Of a stretch of DNA of 64,000 nt, positions 43,364 to 52,720 are shown one piece after another; position 1 is the stretch's first letter; every line of letters starts with the position of its first letter. The translations under genes were made by a program, and so were the position numbers. Location: NCBI GenBank assembly GCA_003512525.1, contig DOQG01000003.1, positions 1 through 64,000 on the forward strand, given 5' to 3'. Under the pieces are notes generated by a model. It was not told the DNA's origin. It did no database searches and worked only from the letters and a program-made list of their open reading frames with translations. This DNA comes from Oscillospiraceae bacterium. Lineage in GTDB: Bacteria > Bacillota > Clostridia > Oscillospirales > Ruminococcaceae.

Positions 43364-43972
43364 TCAGAATAATTTTCCCACTATCTCAAACACAGGACCG
43401 TGCTGCCACAAGAAGGTGCTTAGTTGTATTTCAAATCCCTCACCCTGATCGCAAGCAAAGTCGATAGGCTTCAACTTGGGCAGACCGTATCCTGAAAGCA
43501 GGTTCATAATAACTCCCGAGTGAGTGATAACTGCCGCCGAAGTGACCTCGTTTGCCATCATATCCTTGAATATTTCTTCAAGACCGTCAAGGCATCTTAA
43601 TGTAAAATGTCCGAAGCTTTCGCCGTTCGGCGGCGCTGCATCATATCCGCCTTTGAGCCATTCAAGGTACTTCTCGTCACTTTGAAGCTCAGCCTGCGTC
43701 TTACCCTCGTAGTCGCCGAAATCTATCTCCGATATTCCGTCAATGCGCTTCAAAAGGCGCTCGGGATAAATGATGTCAGCTGTCTGAAGGCAACGCTTCA
43801 AGGGGCTTGAATACACCTTCTGCACCTTGGGATACACATCCAGTGCCACAAGCGATGAAATAGCATTTTCTCCCTCTTCGCAAAGCGGCAGATCTGTTAT
43901 ACCTATATATTTACCATCAAGGTTGCCCTGGGTAATCCCGTGACGGATCATATAAAGTCTGTAATTTTTCAT
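43364..43972 (-). CDS. Histidine phosphatase (phosphoglycerate mutase-like)
   Basis: 202 aa, AAAGGAAG before the ATG. Branch-1 histidine phosphatase: YMIRHGITQGN (nucleophile His in RHG), YSSPLKRCLQTADI, EIDFGDYEGKT, VITHSGVIMNLL (second His). Family members include CobC/PhoE-type phosphatases and sugar-phosphate phosphatases; the substrate cannot be told. Sits 16 bases before tex. Confidence 0.88.
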   Translation of the reverse strand: MKNYRLYMIRHGITQGNLDGKYIGITDLPLCEEGENAISSLVALDVYPKVQKVYSSPLKRCLQTADIIYPERLLKRIDGISEIDFGDYEGKTQAELQSDEKYLEWLKGGYDAAPPNGESFGHFTLRCLDGLEEIFKDMMANEVTSAAVITHSGVIMNLLSGYGLPKLKPIDFACDQGEGFEIQLSTFLWQHGPVFEIVGKLF

Positions 43973-44040
43973 TTTTTTACTTCCTTTCGTTCTGTTTTTA
44001 TTGATATTTATGCCGAAATCGGCGATTTTTGTTTTATTAT

Positions 44041-44108
44041 GGAGTTATTACATAAAAACCGACTTGATTTTTTGTATAAAATCACGCTTTACAATACGGA
44101 ATAACTCC
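44041..44108. promoter_or_regulatory. Inverted GGAGTTATT/AATAACTCC half-sites upstream of the XRE gene
   Basis: GGAGTTATT (44041-44049) recurs inverted as AATAACTCC (44100-44108). The second copy lies in a shorter dyad ACGGA-ATAAC-TCCGT (44096-44110) that fills the promoter spacer. Binding there would block RNA polymerase, fitting autorepression. Confidence 0.4.
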
Positions 44109-44116
44109 GTTATAAT
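44088..44116 (+). promoter_or_regulatory. Promoter of the XRE regulator gene
   Basis: TTTACA (44088-44093), 17-bp spacer containing a dyad, TATAAT (44111-44116). Confidence 0.75.
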
Positions 44117-44155
44117 ATACTTTGTGAATATTGTCAGATTAAGAGAGGTCAAATA

Positions 44156-44821
44156 ATGAACACCGATTTTCCGAGGATCCTTTCCCTGCTCCGCAAAGAA
44201 CGTGGACTTACACAAAAACAAGTTGCCGCAGATCTCGGCATTGCCCAGGCACTCCTGTCACACTATGAGAAGGGCAAGCGTGAATGCGGTCTTGAATTCC
44301 TTGTAAAAGCGGCTGATTATTATAATGTATCGACAGACTATCTGCTTGGTCGCTCACCCGTTTCAAAAGGCGGTATTATCACCGAAAGCGACATACCGGA
44401 GGGTGGCACGGCGAGCGATTCAAAGTCCGGTGATATCATGCTTGCTCTTAATAAGAAGCTTATAACCAACAGCATTGAGGTTATTTTTTCTCTTTTGCAG
44501 AAGATAAAGTCAACTAAGCTCAGTAAGAGTGTTTCTTCAATGCTGACACTTTCTGTTTACAAAGCGTTCAGGATAACATATAACGCTAACAGCAAAAACA
44601 ATGAAAGCCTTTTCGGAGTATCTACGTCATCGGCTCTTCATCTTATCGATTCTGCCATATGTCTTGAGGTCGGTGCTGCCGCCGATGCCGCAAATGATGC
44701 TGTAGATGCTCCATCAATAACCACAAATTCCATCGAAGCCGAATATGACAAGCAAGGTACTGCACTTTTAAGTCTTATAAAAAATGCCGAAAAGCGTCTT
44801 GATCGCATAAACACCGATTGA
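44156..44821 (+). CDS. XRE-family transcriptional regulator
   Basis: 221 aa, GAGAGG before the ATG. Cro/CI HTH about 6-62: LSLLRKERGLTQKQVAADLG, IAQALLSHYEKGKRECG, ending in the frequent YYNVSTDYLLGRS. The remaining 150 residues form a helical domain of no recognised family, with an acidic/Ala-rich stretch (LEVGAAADAANDAVDAPS). Its promoter spacer holds a dyad, suggesting autoregulation. Directly followed by a 35-aa membrane peptide gene 24 bases downstream, probably in the same transcript. Confidence 0.87.
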   Translation: MNTDFPRILSLLRKERGLTQKQVAADLGIAQALLSHYEKGKRECGLEFLVKAADYYNVSTDYLLGRSPVSKGGIITESDIPEGGTASDSKSGDIMLALNKKLITNSIEVIFSLLQKIKSTKLSKSVSSMLTLSVYKAFRITYNANSKNNESLFGVSTSSALHLIDSAICLEVGAAADAANDAVDAPSITTNSIEAEYDKQGTALLSLIKNAEKRLDRINTD

Positions 44822-44845
44822 GCAACGCTACGAAAGGATAAGCAT

Positions 44846-45456
<611 letters not shown>

Positions 45457-45612
45457 CATCATAAATACGGTCTTATTGAGCATGATAAATAGAATTAAGC
45501 AAGCTAAAAACACAATATGTGACAAATTTCCGTATAATTTACACTTTGCTGTGAATAATATGTTTGCAAGAGCAAAAAACAGTTTCTTAAGACAGAAAGG
45601 AATATCTATATA

Positions 45613-46155
45613 ATGAAAGCTACAGGAATTGTAAGACGTATTGACGACCTCGGAAGAGTCGTAATACCTAAGGAAATAAGAAGAACCATGAGAATACGCG
45701 AGGGCACACCACTTGAGATATACACAAGCGTTGACGGCGAGGTAATATTCAGAAAATACTCCCCTGTCGGCGAAATTTCAGGTACTGCGGGACAATATGC
45801 CGATGTACTTTATAAGGTCGGTGGAATGCCAACTGTAATATGTGACCGCGACCATGTTATAGCGGCATCGGGCATTCAGAAAAAGGAAGTGATTGAACGC
45901 AGGGTTTCAAGCTCATTGGAAGACCTCATCGAACAACGAAAATCTCTGTATCGTACAGCTGACGGAATAAAGATGAACCCCATTGAAGGCGTTGACCGCT
46001 TTGCGGTTGCCTGCGCACCTATAATGGCTGACGGTGATGTAAACGGCGCTGTTATAATGCTGTCGGATAAGGATAATTCAACAGTTGACGACAAGACGAA
46101 AGCCCTGGTCGAAGCGGCGGCGATGTATTTCGGAAAACAGATGGAAGATGTCTGA
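45613..46155 (+). CDS. spoVT: SpoVT/AbrB-family transcriptional regulator
   Basis: 180 aa. N-terminal swapped-hairpin AbrB domain (ATGIVRRIDDLGRVVIPKEI, then RRTMRIREGTPLEIY) and a C-terminal GAF domain (about 55-178), the SpoVT layout. SpoVT tunes late forespore genes in spore formers; homologues also occur in poor sporulators. The ribosome site (AAAGGA) is rather far, about 11 bases, from the ATG. The 212-base upstream region holds no clear sigma-A or sigma-G promoter by eye. Confidence 0.9.
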   Translation: MKATGIVRRIDDLGRVVIPKEIRRTMRIREGTPLEIYTSVDGEVIFRKYSPVGEISGTAGQYADVLYKVGGMPTVICDRDHVIAASGIQKKEVIERRVSSSLEDLIEQRKSLYRTADGIKMNPIEGVDRFAVACAPIMADGDVNGAVIMLSDKDNSTVDDKTKALVEAAAMYFGKQMEDV

Positions 46156-46164
46156 TAACAGATC

Positions 46165-46200
46165 ATACCCACAAACGATATTTTCGCTTGTGGGTATAGT
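46165..46200. terminator. Terminator after spoVT
   Basis: ATACCCACAA (46165-46174) and TTGTGGGTAT (46188-46197), perfect 10-bp stem extended by an inner CG pair, followed by AGTTTTATT. It may also serve the converging esterase gene. Confidence 0.82.
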
Positions 46201-46213
46201 TTTATTCGTTTTT

Positions 46214-46984
46214 TCAGAACATCATATCGGTAAACTTGACTACATATTCACTCCAGAACGTCATATCATGACCGCCCTTGCTTTCAAGGTAAACATGAGG
46301 TATGTTTTCCTTATCAAGAAATGTGTGGAACTGCCTGTTGTTTTCAAGTAAAAAATCTTCCGTACCGCAAGCCGTAAATATCTGCGGTATTTTCTTTTTA
46401 TGCGATTTAAGACGCTTTACGAGTGTTTCGGGGTTGTTATCGCTTGCGACAACTTCATCAAGGTTTCCGAAGCATTCATGGTAGTATGCATAATTTGCCA
46501 CCACGTTATCACTGCCGTCCTTCATACCTGCTATTTCATGAACGATAAGTGCAGATGACAATGCACAAACCTTACCGAATGTATCGGGATAAATGAATGC
46601 GGTATGAAGCGCGCCGAAGCCGCCCATCGAATAACCCATTATTGCGGTATCTTCCGCAGTCTGCGCAAGTCCGAATGTATTTCGCACATACCGCACCAGT
46701 TCATCGCCGACATATGTACAATACTTATGCCCCGTTGACAAGCCGTCAAGCCAGAATGAGTTCTCGCCGTGAGGGATCACTACGGCAAAGTTATATTTTT
46801 CCGCAATATATTCCGGTATCCAGTTGTTGCCGTCCTGTGTGTAACCGTGCAGAATGAAGAGTGTTTTCATATTCTGCTTATCATAAACACCGCCGTAATT
46901 GCGCTTATCATCGGGAATATACATTTTGAATGAAGCATATCGGTTAAGCGACTGCGAAAAGAAACGTATATCTATCTGTGACAT
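46214..46984 (-). CDS. Alpha/beta-hydrolase esterase (esterase D/tributyrin esterase type)
   Basis: 256 aa. Start SQIDIRFFSQSLNRYASFKM is typical of EstA/acetyl esterase proteins; LFILHGYTQDGNNW (oxyanion region), nucleophile elbow GYSMGG, TACGTEDFL (Asp), GGHDMTFW (His). No signal peptide, so cytoplasmic. Relatives remove short acyl groups from sugars or act as S-formylglutathione hydrolase; a plant-polysaccharide deacetylation role is plausible for a gut bacterium. Confidence 0.87.
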   Translation of the reverse strand: MSQIDIRFFSQSLNRYASFKMYIPDDKRNYGGVYDKQNMKTLFILHGYTQDGNNWIPEYIAEKYNFAVVIPHGENSFWLDGLSTGHKYCTYVGDELVRYVRNTFGLAQTAEDTAIMGYSMGGFGALHTAFIYPDTFGKVCALSSALIVHEIAGMKDGSDNVVANYAYYHECFGNLDEVVASDNNPETLVKRLKSHKKKIPQIFTACGTEDFLLENNRQFHTFLDKENIPHVYLESKGGHDMTFWSEYVVKFTDMMF

Positions 46985-47003
46985 ATGACACCTCTAAAAG
47001 CTA

Positions 47004-47029
47004 TGCTCCGTATCGGATAACACGGAGCA
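47004..47029 (-). terminator. Terminator-like hairpin after the glycosyltransferase gene
   Basis: TGCTCCGT (47004-47011) and ACGGAGCA (47022-47029), 8-bp stem with a 10-nt loop, followed on the minus strand by TAGCTTTT. The U-run is weak and displaced. Confidence 0.55.
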
Positions 47030-47036
47030 CTCTGTT

Positions 47037-48293
47037 TTAATTCTTATATGTTCTTGAGCGTCTGACATACCTGTGTCTAATAACACGATAGCGTTTTTTG
47101 AGCTTGCGTTTTCTGTTCTTTTTCTTATAGACTTCCAGAGCCTCTTTATATACATCAAGCAAATCGTTTGCCAGACGTATCGCGCCTGATGTTTTGATCG
47201 ACTCTCGTGTCTGTCTGCCGAACTCGGCAAGCTCGTCCTTCGGCATATCGCGGAGCTTTTTGAGAAGCTCGTACATACTGTCCGCATCGGTAAAATTATA
47301 ACCGTTTACACCGTCCTTGACCTGTCCGACATTAAGATCGTCCTTAAGGCTTAGGACAGGCAGATGCATTGCCATACCTTCAAGCATAGAAATAGAACAG
47401 GTATCCGAAAGCGAAGCGGTGATATATGCGTCACAACAAGCATAATAGACGGGTAAATCCGGGTGCTCAACTCTGCCTGCAAACTTTACCATATCGGCTA
47501 TACCGAGCTCTTTAGCTTCTTTACAATGCTGTTCGTGCAAAGGTCCATCACCAAGTATAAACAGCTTTATCTTGTCTTCCGGTCTGACATTTTTAGCCCA
47601 GTATTCAAGAAGCAACGTTATGTTCTTTTCCTTACCGAGTCTGCCGCAAAAGCAGAAAACCATATCATCATCGGCAAAACCGAACTTTCTTCTCAGCTCG
47701 ACAGCGTCATTTTTATCAACGTTTTCGGGCTTAAATACGTCAAGCTCCACTGAGTTAGGTATAACGTGGACGGGCTTCTTAACGCCGCAGGCTTTGAAGT
47801 ATTCAGAAACCTTAGGCGATGGTCCTGTAATAGCCGAAGCTGTTGATGCAAGCATCTTTGCGTAAAGATGGCTCGCCGAAGTAACTATCTTGCCAAAGCC
47901 CTTAGTCTTAGCAACATAATACACATAGTCATCATACATGGTGTGAAGTGTATACACAAGCGGCACTTTAAGCGTCCGTGCTATCAGTACACCGGATATT
48001 CCGACACCAAATTCGTTATGAATATGGATTATATCAGGTGCAAAGCTCTTTATCTTGTCAAGTCGCTCCTTGCTTATTGGAGGCGCAATATCATAATTAT
48101 AGATTTTCTTGAGCTTTACAGCGGGACAATACATTACATCGTCCGCAATAACATGATTGTTTACTCTTGAATCAGCGGTAACCACCAGTACCGTATGTCC
48201 GAGCGCTTCAAGACCTTCCTTTAAAGTTTTAACGTGGGTGACTACACCGTTGATGCTCGGCAGGTATGTTTCAGTAAACAGAGCTATCCTCAT
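47037..48293 (-). CDS. Glycosyltransferase family 4 (GT-B)
   Basis: 418 aa from the ATG at 48293 (AGGGGA upstream), rather than a TTG six codons earlier that overlaps this site. N-terminal Rossmann domain RIALFTETYLPSINGVVTHV with IIHIHNEFGVG and YTLHTMYDDY; C-terminal domain with CGRLGKEKNI, ILGDGPL, ASLSDTCSISMLEGMAM. Close to diglucosyl-diacylglycerol synthases and PimB-type enzymes, so a membrane glycolipid product is likely. The very basic tail (KKKNRKRKLKKRYRVIRHRY) suits membrane-surface binding. Own promoter. Confidence 0.88.
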   Translation of the reverse strand: MRIALFTETYLPSINGVVTHVKTLKEGLEALGHTVLVVTADSRVNNHVIADDVMYCPAVKLKKIYNYDIAPPISKERLDKIKSFAPDIIHIHNEFGVGISGVLIARTLKVPLVYTLHTMYDDYVYYVAKTKGFGKIVTSASHLYAKMLASTASAITGPSPKVSEYFKACGVKKPVHVIPNSVELDVFKPENVDKNDAVELRRKFGFADDDMVFCFCGRLGKEKNITLLLEYWAKNVRPEDKIKLFILGDGPLHEQHCKEAKELGIADMVKFAGRVEHPDLPVYYACCDAYITASLSDTCSISMLEGMAMHLPVLSLKDDLNVGQVKDGVNGYNFTDADSMYELLKKLRDMPKDELAEFGRQTRESIKTSGAIRLANDLLDVYKEALEVYKKKNRKRKLKKRYRVIRHRYVRRSRTYKN

Positions 48294-48368
48294 TGGTATT
48301 TCCCCTTTCAATATTTTTGTAAAACGATTGGAAAATGTATCCTGTTTTTTGGGTATATTCCTATAAAT

Positions 48369-48397
48369 ATTTTACACTATTTCGGAACAAAATACAA
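48369..48397 (-). promoter_or_regulatory. Promoter of the glycosyltransferase gene
   Basis: Minus strand TTGTAT (48397-48392), 17-bp spacer, TAAAAT (48374-48369). Confidence 0.65.
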
Positions 48398-48441
48398 GAC
48401 GAAAAAAGAGAAAATAATTTTAGAAAATTTCAAAAAAAGAC

Positions 48442-48470
48442 TTGACAACCAGTAAAAATAAGTGTATAAT
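48442..48470 (+). promoter_or_regulatory. Perfect-consensus promoter of the tRNA pair
   Basis: TTGACA (48442-48447), 17-bp spacer, TATAAT (48465-48470), 34 bases before tRNA-Leu. Confidence 0.9.
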
Positions 48471-48503
48471 ATATCAAGGTTAATCACCACATAAACACTA
48501 AAT

Positions 48504-48590
48504 GCCGCTGTGGTGGAATCGGCAGACACAAGGGACTTAAAATCCCTCGGTAGCAATACCGTATCGGTTCAAGTCCGATCAGCGGCACCA
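48504..48590 (+). tRNA. tRNA-Leu (UAA)
   Basis: 87 nt with encoded CCA. Acceptor GCCGCTG pairs with CAGCGGC; anticodon stem AGGGA/TCCCT with loop CTTAAAA gives anticodon TAA; long variable arm; T arm ATCGG-TTCAAGT-CCGAT. Class II tRNA. Confidence 0.96.
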
Positions 48591-48619
48591 TTTAAATTAA
48601 ATATCAAATAATTCGCCAT

Positions 48620-48709
48620 GCAGAAATACCCAAGTGGTGAAGGGGCTCCCCTGCTAAGGGAGTAGGTCGGGAAACCGGCGCGAGGGTTCAAATCCCTCTT
48701 TCTGCGCCA
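48620..48709 (+). tRNA. tRNA-Ser (GCU)
   Basis: 90 nt with encoded CCA. Acceptor GCAGAAA pairs with TTTCTGC; anticodon loop CTGCTAA gives GCT; long variable arm with the GGTCGGGAAACCGG hairpin; T arm GAGGG-TTCAAAT-CCCTC. Same transcript as tRNA-Leu, 29 bases downstream. Confidence 0.96.
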
Positions 48710-48710
48710 A

Positions 48711-48742
48711 AAGAAGTCACAATTCTTGTGACTTCTTTTTTT
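48711..48742 (+). terminator. Terminator of the tRNA transcript
   Basis: AAGAAGTCACAA (48711-48722) and TTGTGACTTCTT (48726-48737), perfect 12-bp stem with a 3-nt loop, followed by T5. Confidence 0.92.
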
Positions 48743-48750
48743 ATGTTAAA

Positions 48751-48784
48751 ATGCGGCTGATAGCCATAAAGGCTTCAGCCGCAT
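48751..48784. terminator. Strong hairpin, probable terminator for the four-helix protein gene
   Basis: ATGCGGCTGA (48751-48760) pairs perfectly with TCAGCCGCAT (48775-48784), enclosing AGCC/GGCT, so 14 pairs with one bulge. On the minus strand TTTTAACA follows. It lies 128 bases after the next minus-strand stop. Confidence 0.6.
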
Positions 48785-48911
48785 AAGCATATGATTATGT
48801 AGTCTTTGTAATCAAATATTTCATTACAAATATACGAATTTTTATATTTAGTTCATTTATAAACAACAATTACATAACACCGAAATTTATGCTTTAGCTT
48901 TGCACTTACCT

Positions 48912-49304
48912 TTACTTTTTGCTGATAAGTCGTGTCAGTTTAGTCAAAGCGAAAGACGGCAATTGCACAACGAGTATTTCTGATATTATAATTACAGTAT
49001 CGGTAAAAATATCCGGATTGAACCACTGAGAGCTTCCTTTATGGAGATAGTATAATAAATAAACTCCCTCATTCTCAAAAATCAGGACAAACAGCAGCGT
49101 AATGATCTGACCGCTGAATATCGCATATACAGGCAGGTCAAAACAAATAACTGTCAGATATGTTACGAGTATCACCGCTATAAATGAGCAAGCTATCTGA
49201 ACACTTTGATCAAAACTACCGTTTGTAAAATGAATAAACAAGTGCAAAAGCATAATCAGCACTTGCATTCCGATACCAATGCATATGCTTTTAGCTATCC
49301 TCAT
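48912..49304 (-). CDS. Unknown four-helix membrane protein
   Basis: 130 aa from the ATG at 49304 (AGGAGG 5 bases upstream; 16 codons further upstream in frame have no ribosome site). Four membrane helices at about 5-27, 35-58, 62-84 and 98-120, with little soluble sequence and a basic end (LTRLISKK). The size and layout recall DUF3021-type proteins but no motif settles this. Monocistronic, own promoter. Function unknown. Confidence 0.65.
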   Translation of the reverse strand: MRIAKSICIGIGMQVLIMLLHLFIHFTNGSFDQSVQIACSFIAVILVTYLTVICFDLPVYAIFSGQIITLLFVLIFENEGVYLLYYLHKGSSQWFNPDIFTDTVIIISEILVVQLPSFALTKLTRLISKK

Positions 49305-49430
49305 TCGTTCCTCCTGTCTGCCAAAGCAAAACATTATAAAATCTTTCCGCAAAAATGACCATATGTTTCATCATTGCATTCAATCAGCACAGATATAGCA
49401 GTTGTTTCCAATTACATTTAATGTATATTC

Positions 49431-49459
49431 ATTTTATCCTATAGTGAAATTTATGTCAA
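49431..49459 (-). promoter_or_regulatory. Promoter of the four-helix protein gene
   Basis: Minus strand TTGACA (49459-49454), 17-bp spacer, TAAAAT (49436-49431). It lies 127 bases before the start codon, leaving a rather long untranslated leader without an obvious structure. Confidence 0.75.
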
Positions 49460-49532
49460 GTGGAAGTAAGATAAGGAGAGCGATCTGCTTTTATGCAATT
49501 CGACTTTAAGCCGCTCTTTTTAATACAAACAA

Positions 49533-49559
49533 AAATGAGCATCATATCGATACTCATTT
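49533..49559 (-). terminator. Terminator after the SDR gene
   Basis: AAATGAG (49533-49539) and CTCATTT (49553-49559) with inner ATC/GAT across one mismatch; the minus strand continues TTGTTTGTATT. Confidence 0.7.
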
Positions 49560-49589
49560 CGCTTATTTTATGGCTCTTTGCCGGTAAAA

Positions 49590-50294
49590 TCAATAAAACC
49601 CTCCGTCTACTCCGAGCACCTGACCTGTGACAAAGCCCGCCGATGCAAGGTACACTGCGGCTTTTGCGACATCCTCGGGTGTGCCGAGCCTGCCGAGAGG
49701 GGTTTCGGCAATAAGTTCATTCATCTCATCGGGCGACAAATGAGCGTTATTCATAGGGCTGTCTATCACTCCCGGAGCAATACAGTTTACAGTTATACCG
49801 CTAGGTGCGACCTCCTTCGACAACGACTTTGTAAAGCCGATAAGCCCTGCCTTAACCGTTGAGTACGGCACTTCGCAGGACGCTCCGTATACCCCCCAAA
49901 CAGACGAAATATTGATGATACTTCCCCGTTTATGCTTTATCATATCGGGGAGTACTGCCTTGGTCATATTGAAAGCGCCCGTCAGATGAACATCGACCAT
50001 ATTGTACCAGTCAAGCTCAGTCACATCGCAGAGGAGCTTTATCTGCGATATGCCGGCATTGTTTATAAGAACATTTATCTTTCCGAAGTCAGATATTATC
50101 TGTCGTACCGCCGCCGATATCTCGGATACAGAGGATACGTCCGCTTTATACGCCTTGCAGCCTGTCTGCTTTTCGAGCTGTATCGCTTTTTCATCGGAGT
50201 TTTTATAAATTATCGCAACGTCATTTGTTTTTGCAAACTCGCGTGCCATCGCACTGCCGATAGCTCCTGTGCCGCCCGTAATAACCACTGCCAT
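49590..50294 (-). CDS. Short-chain dehydrogenase/reductase (FabG-like)
   Basis: 234 aa. Classical SDR: VITGGTGAIGSAMA (nucleotide-binding G-x3-G-x-G), NNAGIS, catalytic Ser in INISSVWG and YSTVK (Tyr, Lys), PGVIDSPM, C-terminal GQVLGVDGGF. It resembles 3-oxoacyl-ACP reductase, but no fatty-acid genes are nearby, so another carbonyl substrate is possible. AAAGGA before the ATG; preceded by the clpE terminator, so it probably has its own promoter. Confidence 0.9.
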   Translation of the reverse strand: MAVVITGGTGAIGSAMAREFAKTNDVAIIYKNSDEKAIQLEKQTGCKAYKADVSSVSEISAAVRQIISDFGKINVLINNAGISQIKLLCDVTELDWYNMVDVHLTGAFNMTKAVLPDMIKHKRGSIINISSVWGVYGASCEVPYSTVKAGLIGFTKSLSKEVAPSGITVNCIAPGVIDSPMNNAHLSPDEMNELIAETPLGRLGTPEDVAKAAVYLASAGFVTGQVLGVDGGFY

Positions 50295-50323
50295 AAATCT
50301 GATTCCTTTCGTTTAAGCAAAAA

Positions 50324-50350
50324 CGGAGCACTGCATTATGCAATGCTCCG
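50324..50350 (-). terminator. Terminator after clpE
   Basis: CGGAGCA (50324-50330) and TGCTCCG (50344-50350) with inner TGCAT/ATGCA; five T follow on the minus strand. Confidence 0.85.
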
Positions 50351-50355
50351 CAGTA

Positions 50356-52626
50356 TTATTTGCCTGTAACCTTTATCTCGTCACCGTCCGCGTCAACATT
50401 TATCTGTGAAACGTTGCCATCAGCGTCAACAATGATATTAGCTACCTTGTCCTCAATATCCTTGCGGACTATTCTGCGGACATCTCTGCCGCCGAACTTA
50501 CCGCCCGACGCTTTCTTTGCAACAAGATCATATGCCGCATCGGTCACGTTAAGCATGATGTTCTTTTCAAGAAGCGGCTCTTTCATCTCACCTATCATAA
50601 GGTGAGCTATACCATTATACGCTTCAAGCGTTAACGGTTTGAACACAACTACCTCATCAACACGGCTTAAGAACTCGGGGCGTAAAAACTCGCCGAGAGC
50701 CTTCATAGCCTTATCCTTTGAGATATCCTCTTCGCTCTTTGCAAAGCCAAGTCCGCTTGTGTTGAACGATGAACCCGCGTTTGAGGTCATTGCGATAACG
50801 GTATTTTCAAAGCTTACCGTTCTGCCGTGGGCATCGTTTACCTTACCCTCATCAAGGATCTGTAATAGTATGTTCATAACATCGGGGTGAGCCTTTTCGA
50901 TCTCATCAAAGAGGATCACCGAATATGGCTTTCTGCGTACCTTTTCGGTAAGCTGTCCCGCTTCATCATATCCAACATATCCCGGCGGCGAACCGATAAT
51001 TCTTGATACGCTGTGCTTTTCCATAAACTCGGACATATCAAGTCTTATCAGCGGGTCAACCGTGTTGAACAGCTCGTTTGCAAGCACCTTTACAAGCTCG
51101 GTCTTACCGACACCTGTAGGTCCTACGAATATGAACGATGCAGGTCTGCGGCGTGCAGACAGCTGTACTCTTGTCCTCTTTATAGCGGCAGCAACAAGCT
51201 CGCAGGCTTCGTCCTGACCGACCACCTTTGACTTGAGTACGCTTTCAAGGTTTGCTATACGCTTGAACTCGGTTTCAAGAAGCTTGCTTGCGGGGATACC
51301 CGTCCACAGCTCAATCACCTTGCAGACATCATTCTCGGTAACATGAACCTCTTTTATCATGGGCTCAAGCTCTTCAATACGAGCAGAGTTCTTTGCAAGC
51401 TCTGTCTTTATTTCTGCTATACGCTGATAGTTCTTATTCTCGGTTTCGGCGGAAAGGTCGTTTTCTTCGACCTCAAGCGCCTTGTTTTTCTTCTTGAGCT
51501 GTTCGTATTCCGTAAGCTCCTTGCTGTTTATACTTGCGCAAGCTGCGGCTTCGTCAAGCAGATCTATCGCCTTGTCAGGCAGATATCTGTCAGTAATATA
51601 TCGTTCACTGAGCACTGCACAGCTCTTTAATATATCATCGCTCACATACAGCTTGTGATATTCTTCATAATATTCCTTGATACCCTTGAGAAGCTCTATT
51701 GTATCCTCGATTGACGGCTCGTTTGCAGTAACGGGCTGGAAACGTCTTTCAAGCGCTGAGTCCTTTTCGATATACTTTCTGTACTCGTTGAATGTAGTCG
51801 CACCGATCACCTGAACCTCGCCTCTTGAAAGGGCAGGCTTTAAGATATTTGCGGCGTTCATAGTGCCTTCTGAGTCACCTGTTCCGACAAGGTTATGAAC
51901 CTCATCAATAAAGAGGATTATGTTTCCGGCATTCTTTATCTCCTCGATAAGCGCCTTTACACGGCTTTCAAACTGACCTCTGAACTGTGTACCGGCAACA
52001 AGCGCGGTAAGGTCGAGCATATACAGCTCCTTGCCTTGAAGTCTGAACGGCACATCTCCGCTTGCAAGCTTCTGCGCGATACCCTCCGCAATTGCGGTCT
52101 TACCTACACCGGGTTCACCGATGATACAAGGGTTATTCTTTGTACGGCGGGAGAGTATCTGCATAACACGATATATCTCTTTCTCTCTGCCTACTATGCG
52201 GTCAATCTCGCCCTTTTTGGCTTTGGCGGTAAGGTTAGTGCAGTAAGCATCGAGAAATTTTCTCTTCTTCTCCTCTTTTTTCTTATTGTGCTTCTTATCG
52301 TCCTTGACCTCCTGCTTTTCGCTTTCGGACTTTCCGTCCTTATTTGCGGCAAAACGCTGGAAGAACGGCATCATAGTGCCTGCTCCGCCGGGTGTGAAAT
52401 CTTCATCGTTTTCTTCGCTGTCGGGATCGCCCTCGCCGAAAAGCATCTTGTAGCTTTCTTCGAGATCCTCATCGCTTATCCCCATTTTTTCAAGGTAGTC
52501 ATTTACCTGCGGAACGCCCAGTTCCTTTGCGCAGATAAGGCAAAGTCCCTCATCGCGCTTTTCGTTGCCCTGTATCGTCGAGATAAATACAACTGCCTGT
52601 CTTTTTTTACATCTTGAACAAAGCAT
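50356..52626 (-). CDS. clpE: ClpE-type Clp protease ATP-binding subunit
   Basis: 756 aa. The start [14 protein letters not shown] with CLICA supplies a Zn finger (Cys3, Cys6, Cys29, Cys32), the mark of ClpE rather than ClpC. A charged linker (about 70-135) precedes AAA-1: [22 protein letters not shown]; a short middle coiled coil (about 385-430); AAA-2: [27 protein letters not shown]-dependent unfoldase feeding ClpP. No CtsR heptad site was seen upstream, so heat-shock control differs from Bacillus, where CtsR represses clpE. Confidence 0.92.
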   Translation of the reverse strand: MLCSRCKKRQAVVFISTIQGNEKRDEGLCLICAKELGVPQVNDYLEKMGISDEDLEESYKMLFGEGDPDSEENDEDFTPGGAGTMMPFFQRFAANKDGKSESEKQEVKDDKKHNKKKEEKKRKFLDAYCTNLTAKAKKGEIDRIVGREKEIYRVMQILSRRTKNNPCIIGEPGVGKTAIAEGIAQKLASGDVPFRLQGKELYMLDLTALVAGTQFRGQFESRVKALIEEIKNAGNIILFIDEVHNLVGTGDSEGTMNAANILKPALSRGEVQVIGATTFNEYRKYIEKDSALERRFQPVTANEPSIEDTIELLKGIKEYYEEYHKLYVSDDILKSCAVLSERYITDRYLPDKAIDLLDEAAACASINSKELTEYEQLKKKNKALEVEENDLSAETENKNYQRIAEIKTELAKNSARIEELEPMIKEVHVTENDVCKVIELWTGIPASKLLETEFKRIANLESVLKSKVVGQDEACELVAAAIKRTRVQLSARRRPASFIFVGPTGVGKTELVKVLANELFNTVDPLIRLDMSEFMEKHSVSRIIGSPPGYVGYDEAGQLTEKVRRKPYSVILFDEIEKAHPDVMNILLQILDEGKVNDAHGRTVSFENTVIAMTSNAGSSFNTSGLGFAKSEEDISKDKAMKALGEFLRPEFLSRVDEVVVFKPLTLEAYNGIAHLMIGEMKEPLLEKNIMLNVTDAAYDLVAKKASGGKFGGRDVRRIVRKDIEDKVANIIVDADGNVSQINVDADGDEIKVTGK

Positions 52627-52720
52627 TTATATCCAACCTTTCTTTAGGTTCTTTTGTCTGTAGTATAAGCTGTTTTAACCACATACTTATAATTATATTT
52701 CTCTTTTGTTAACTGAGTAT

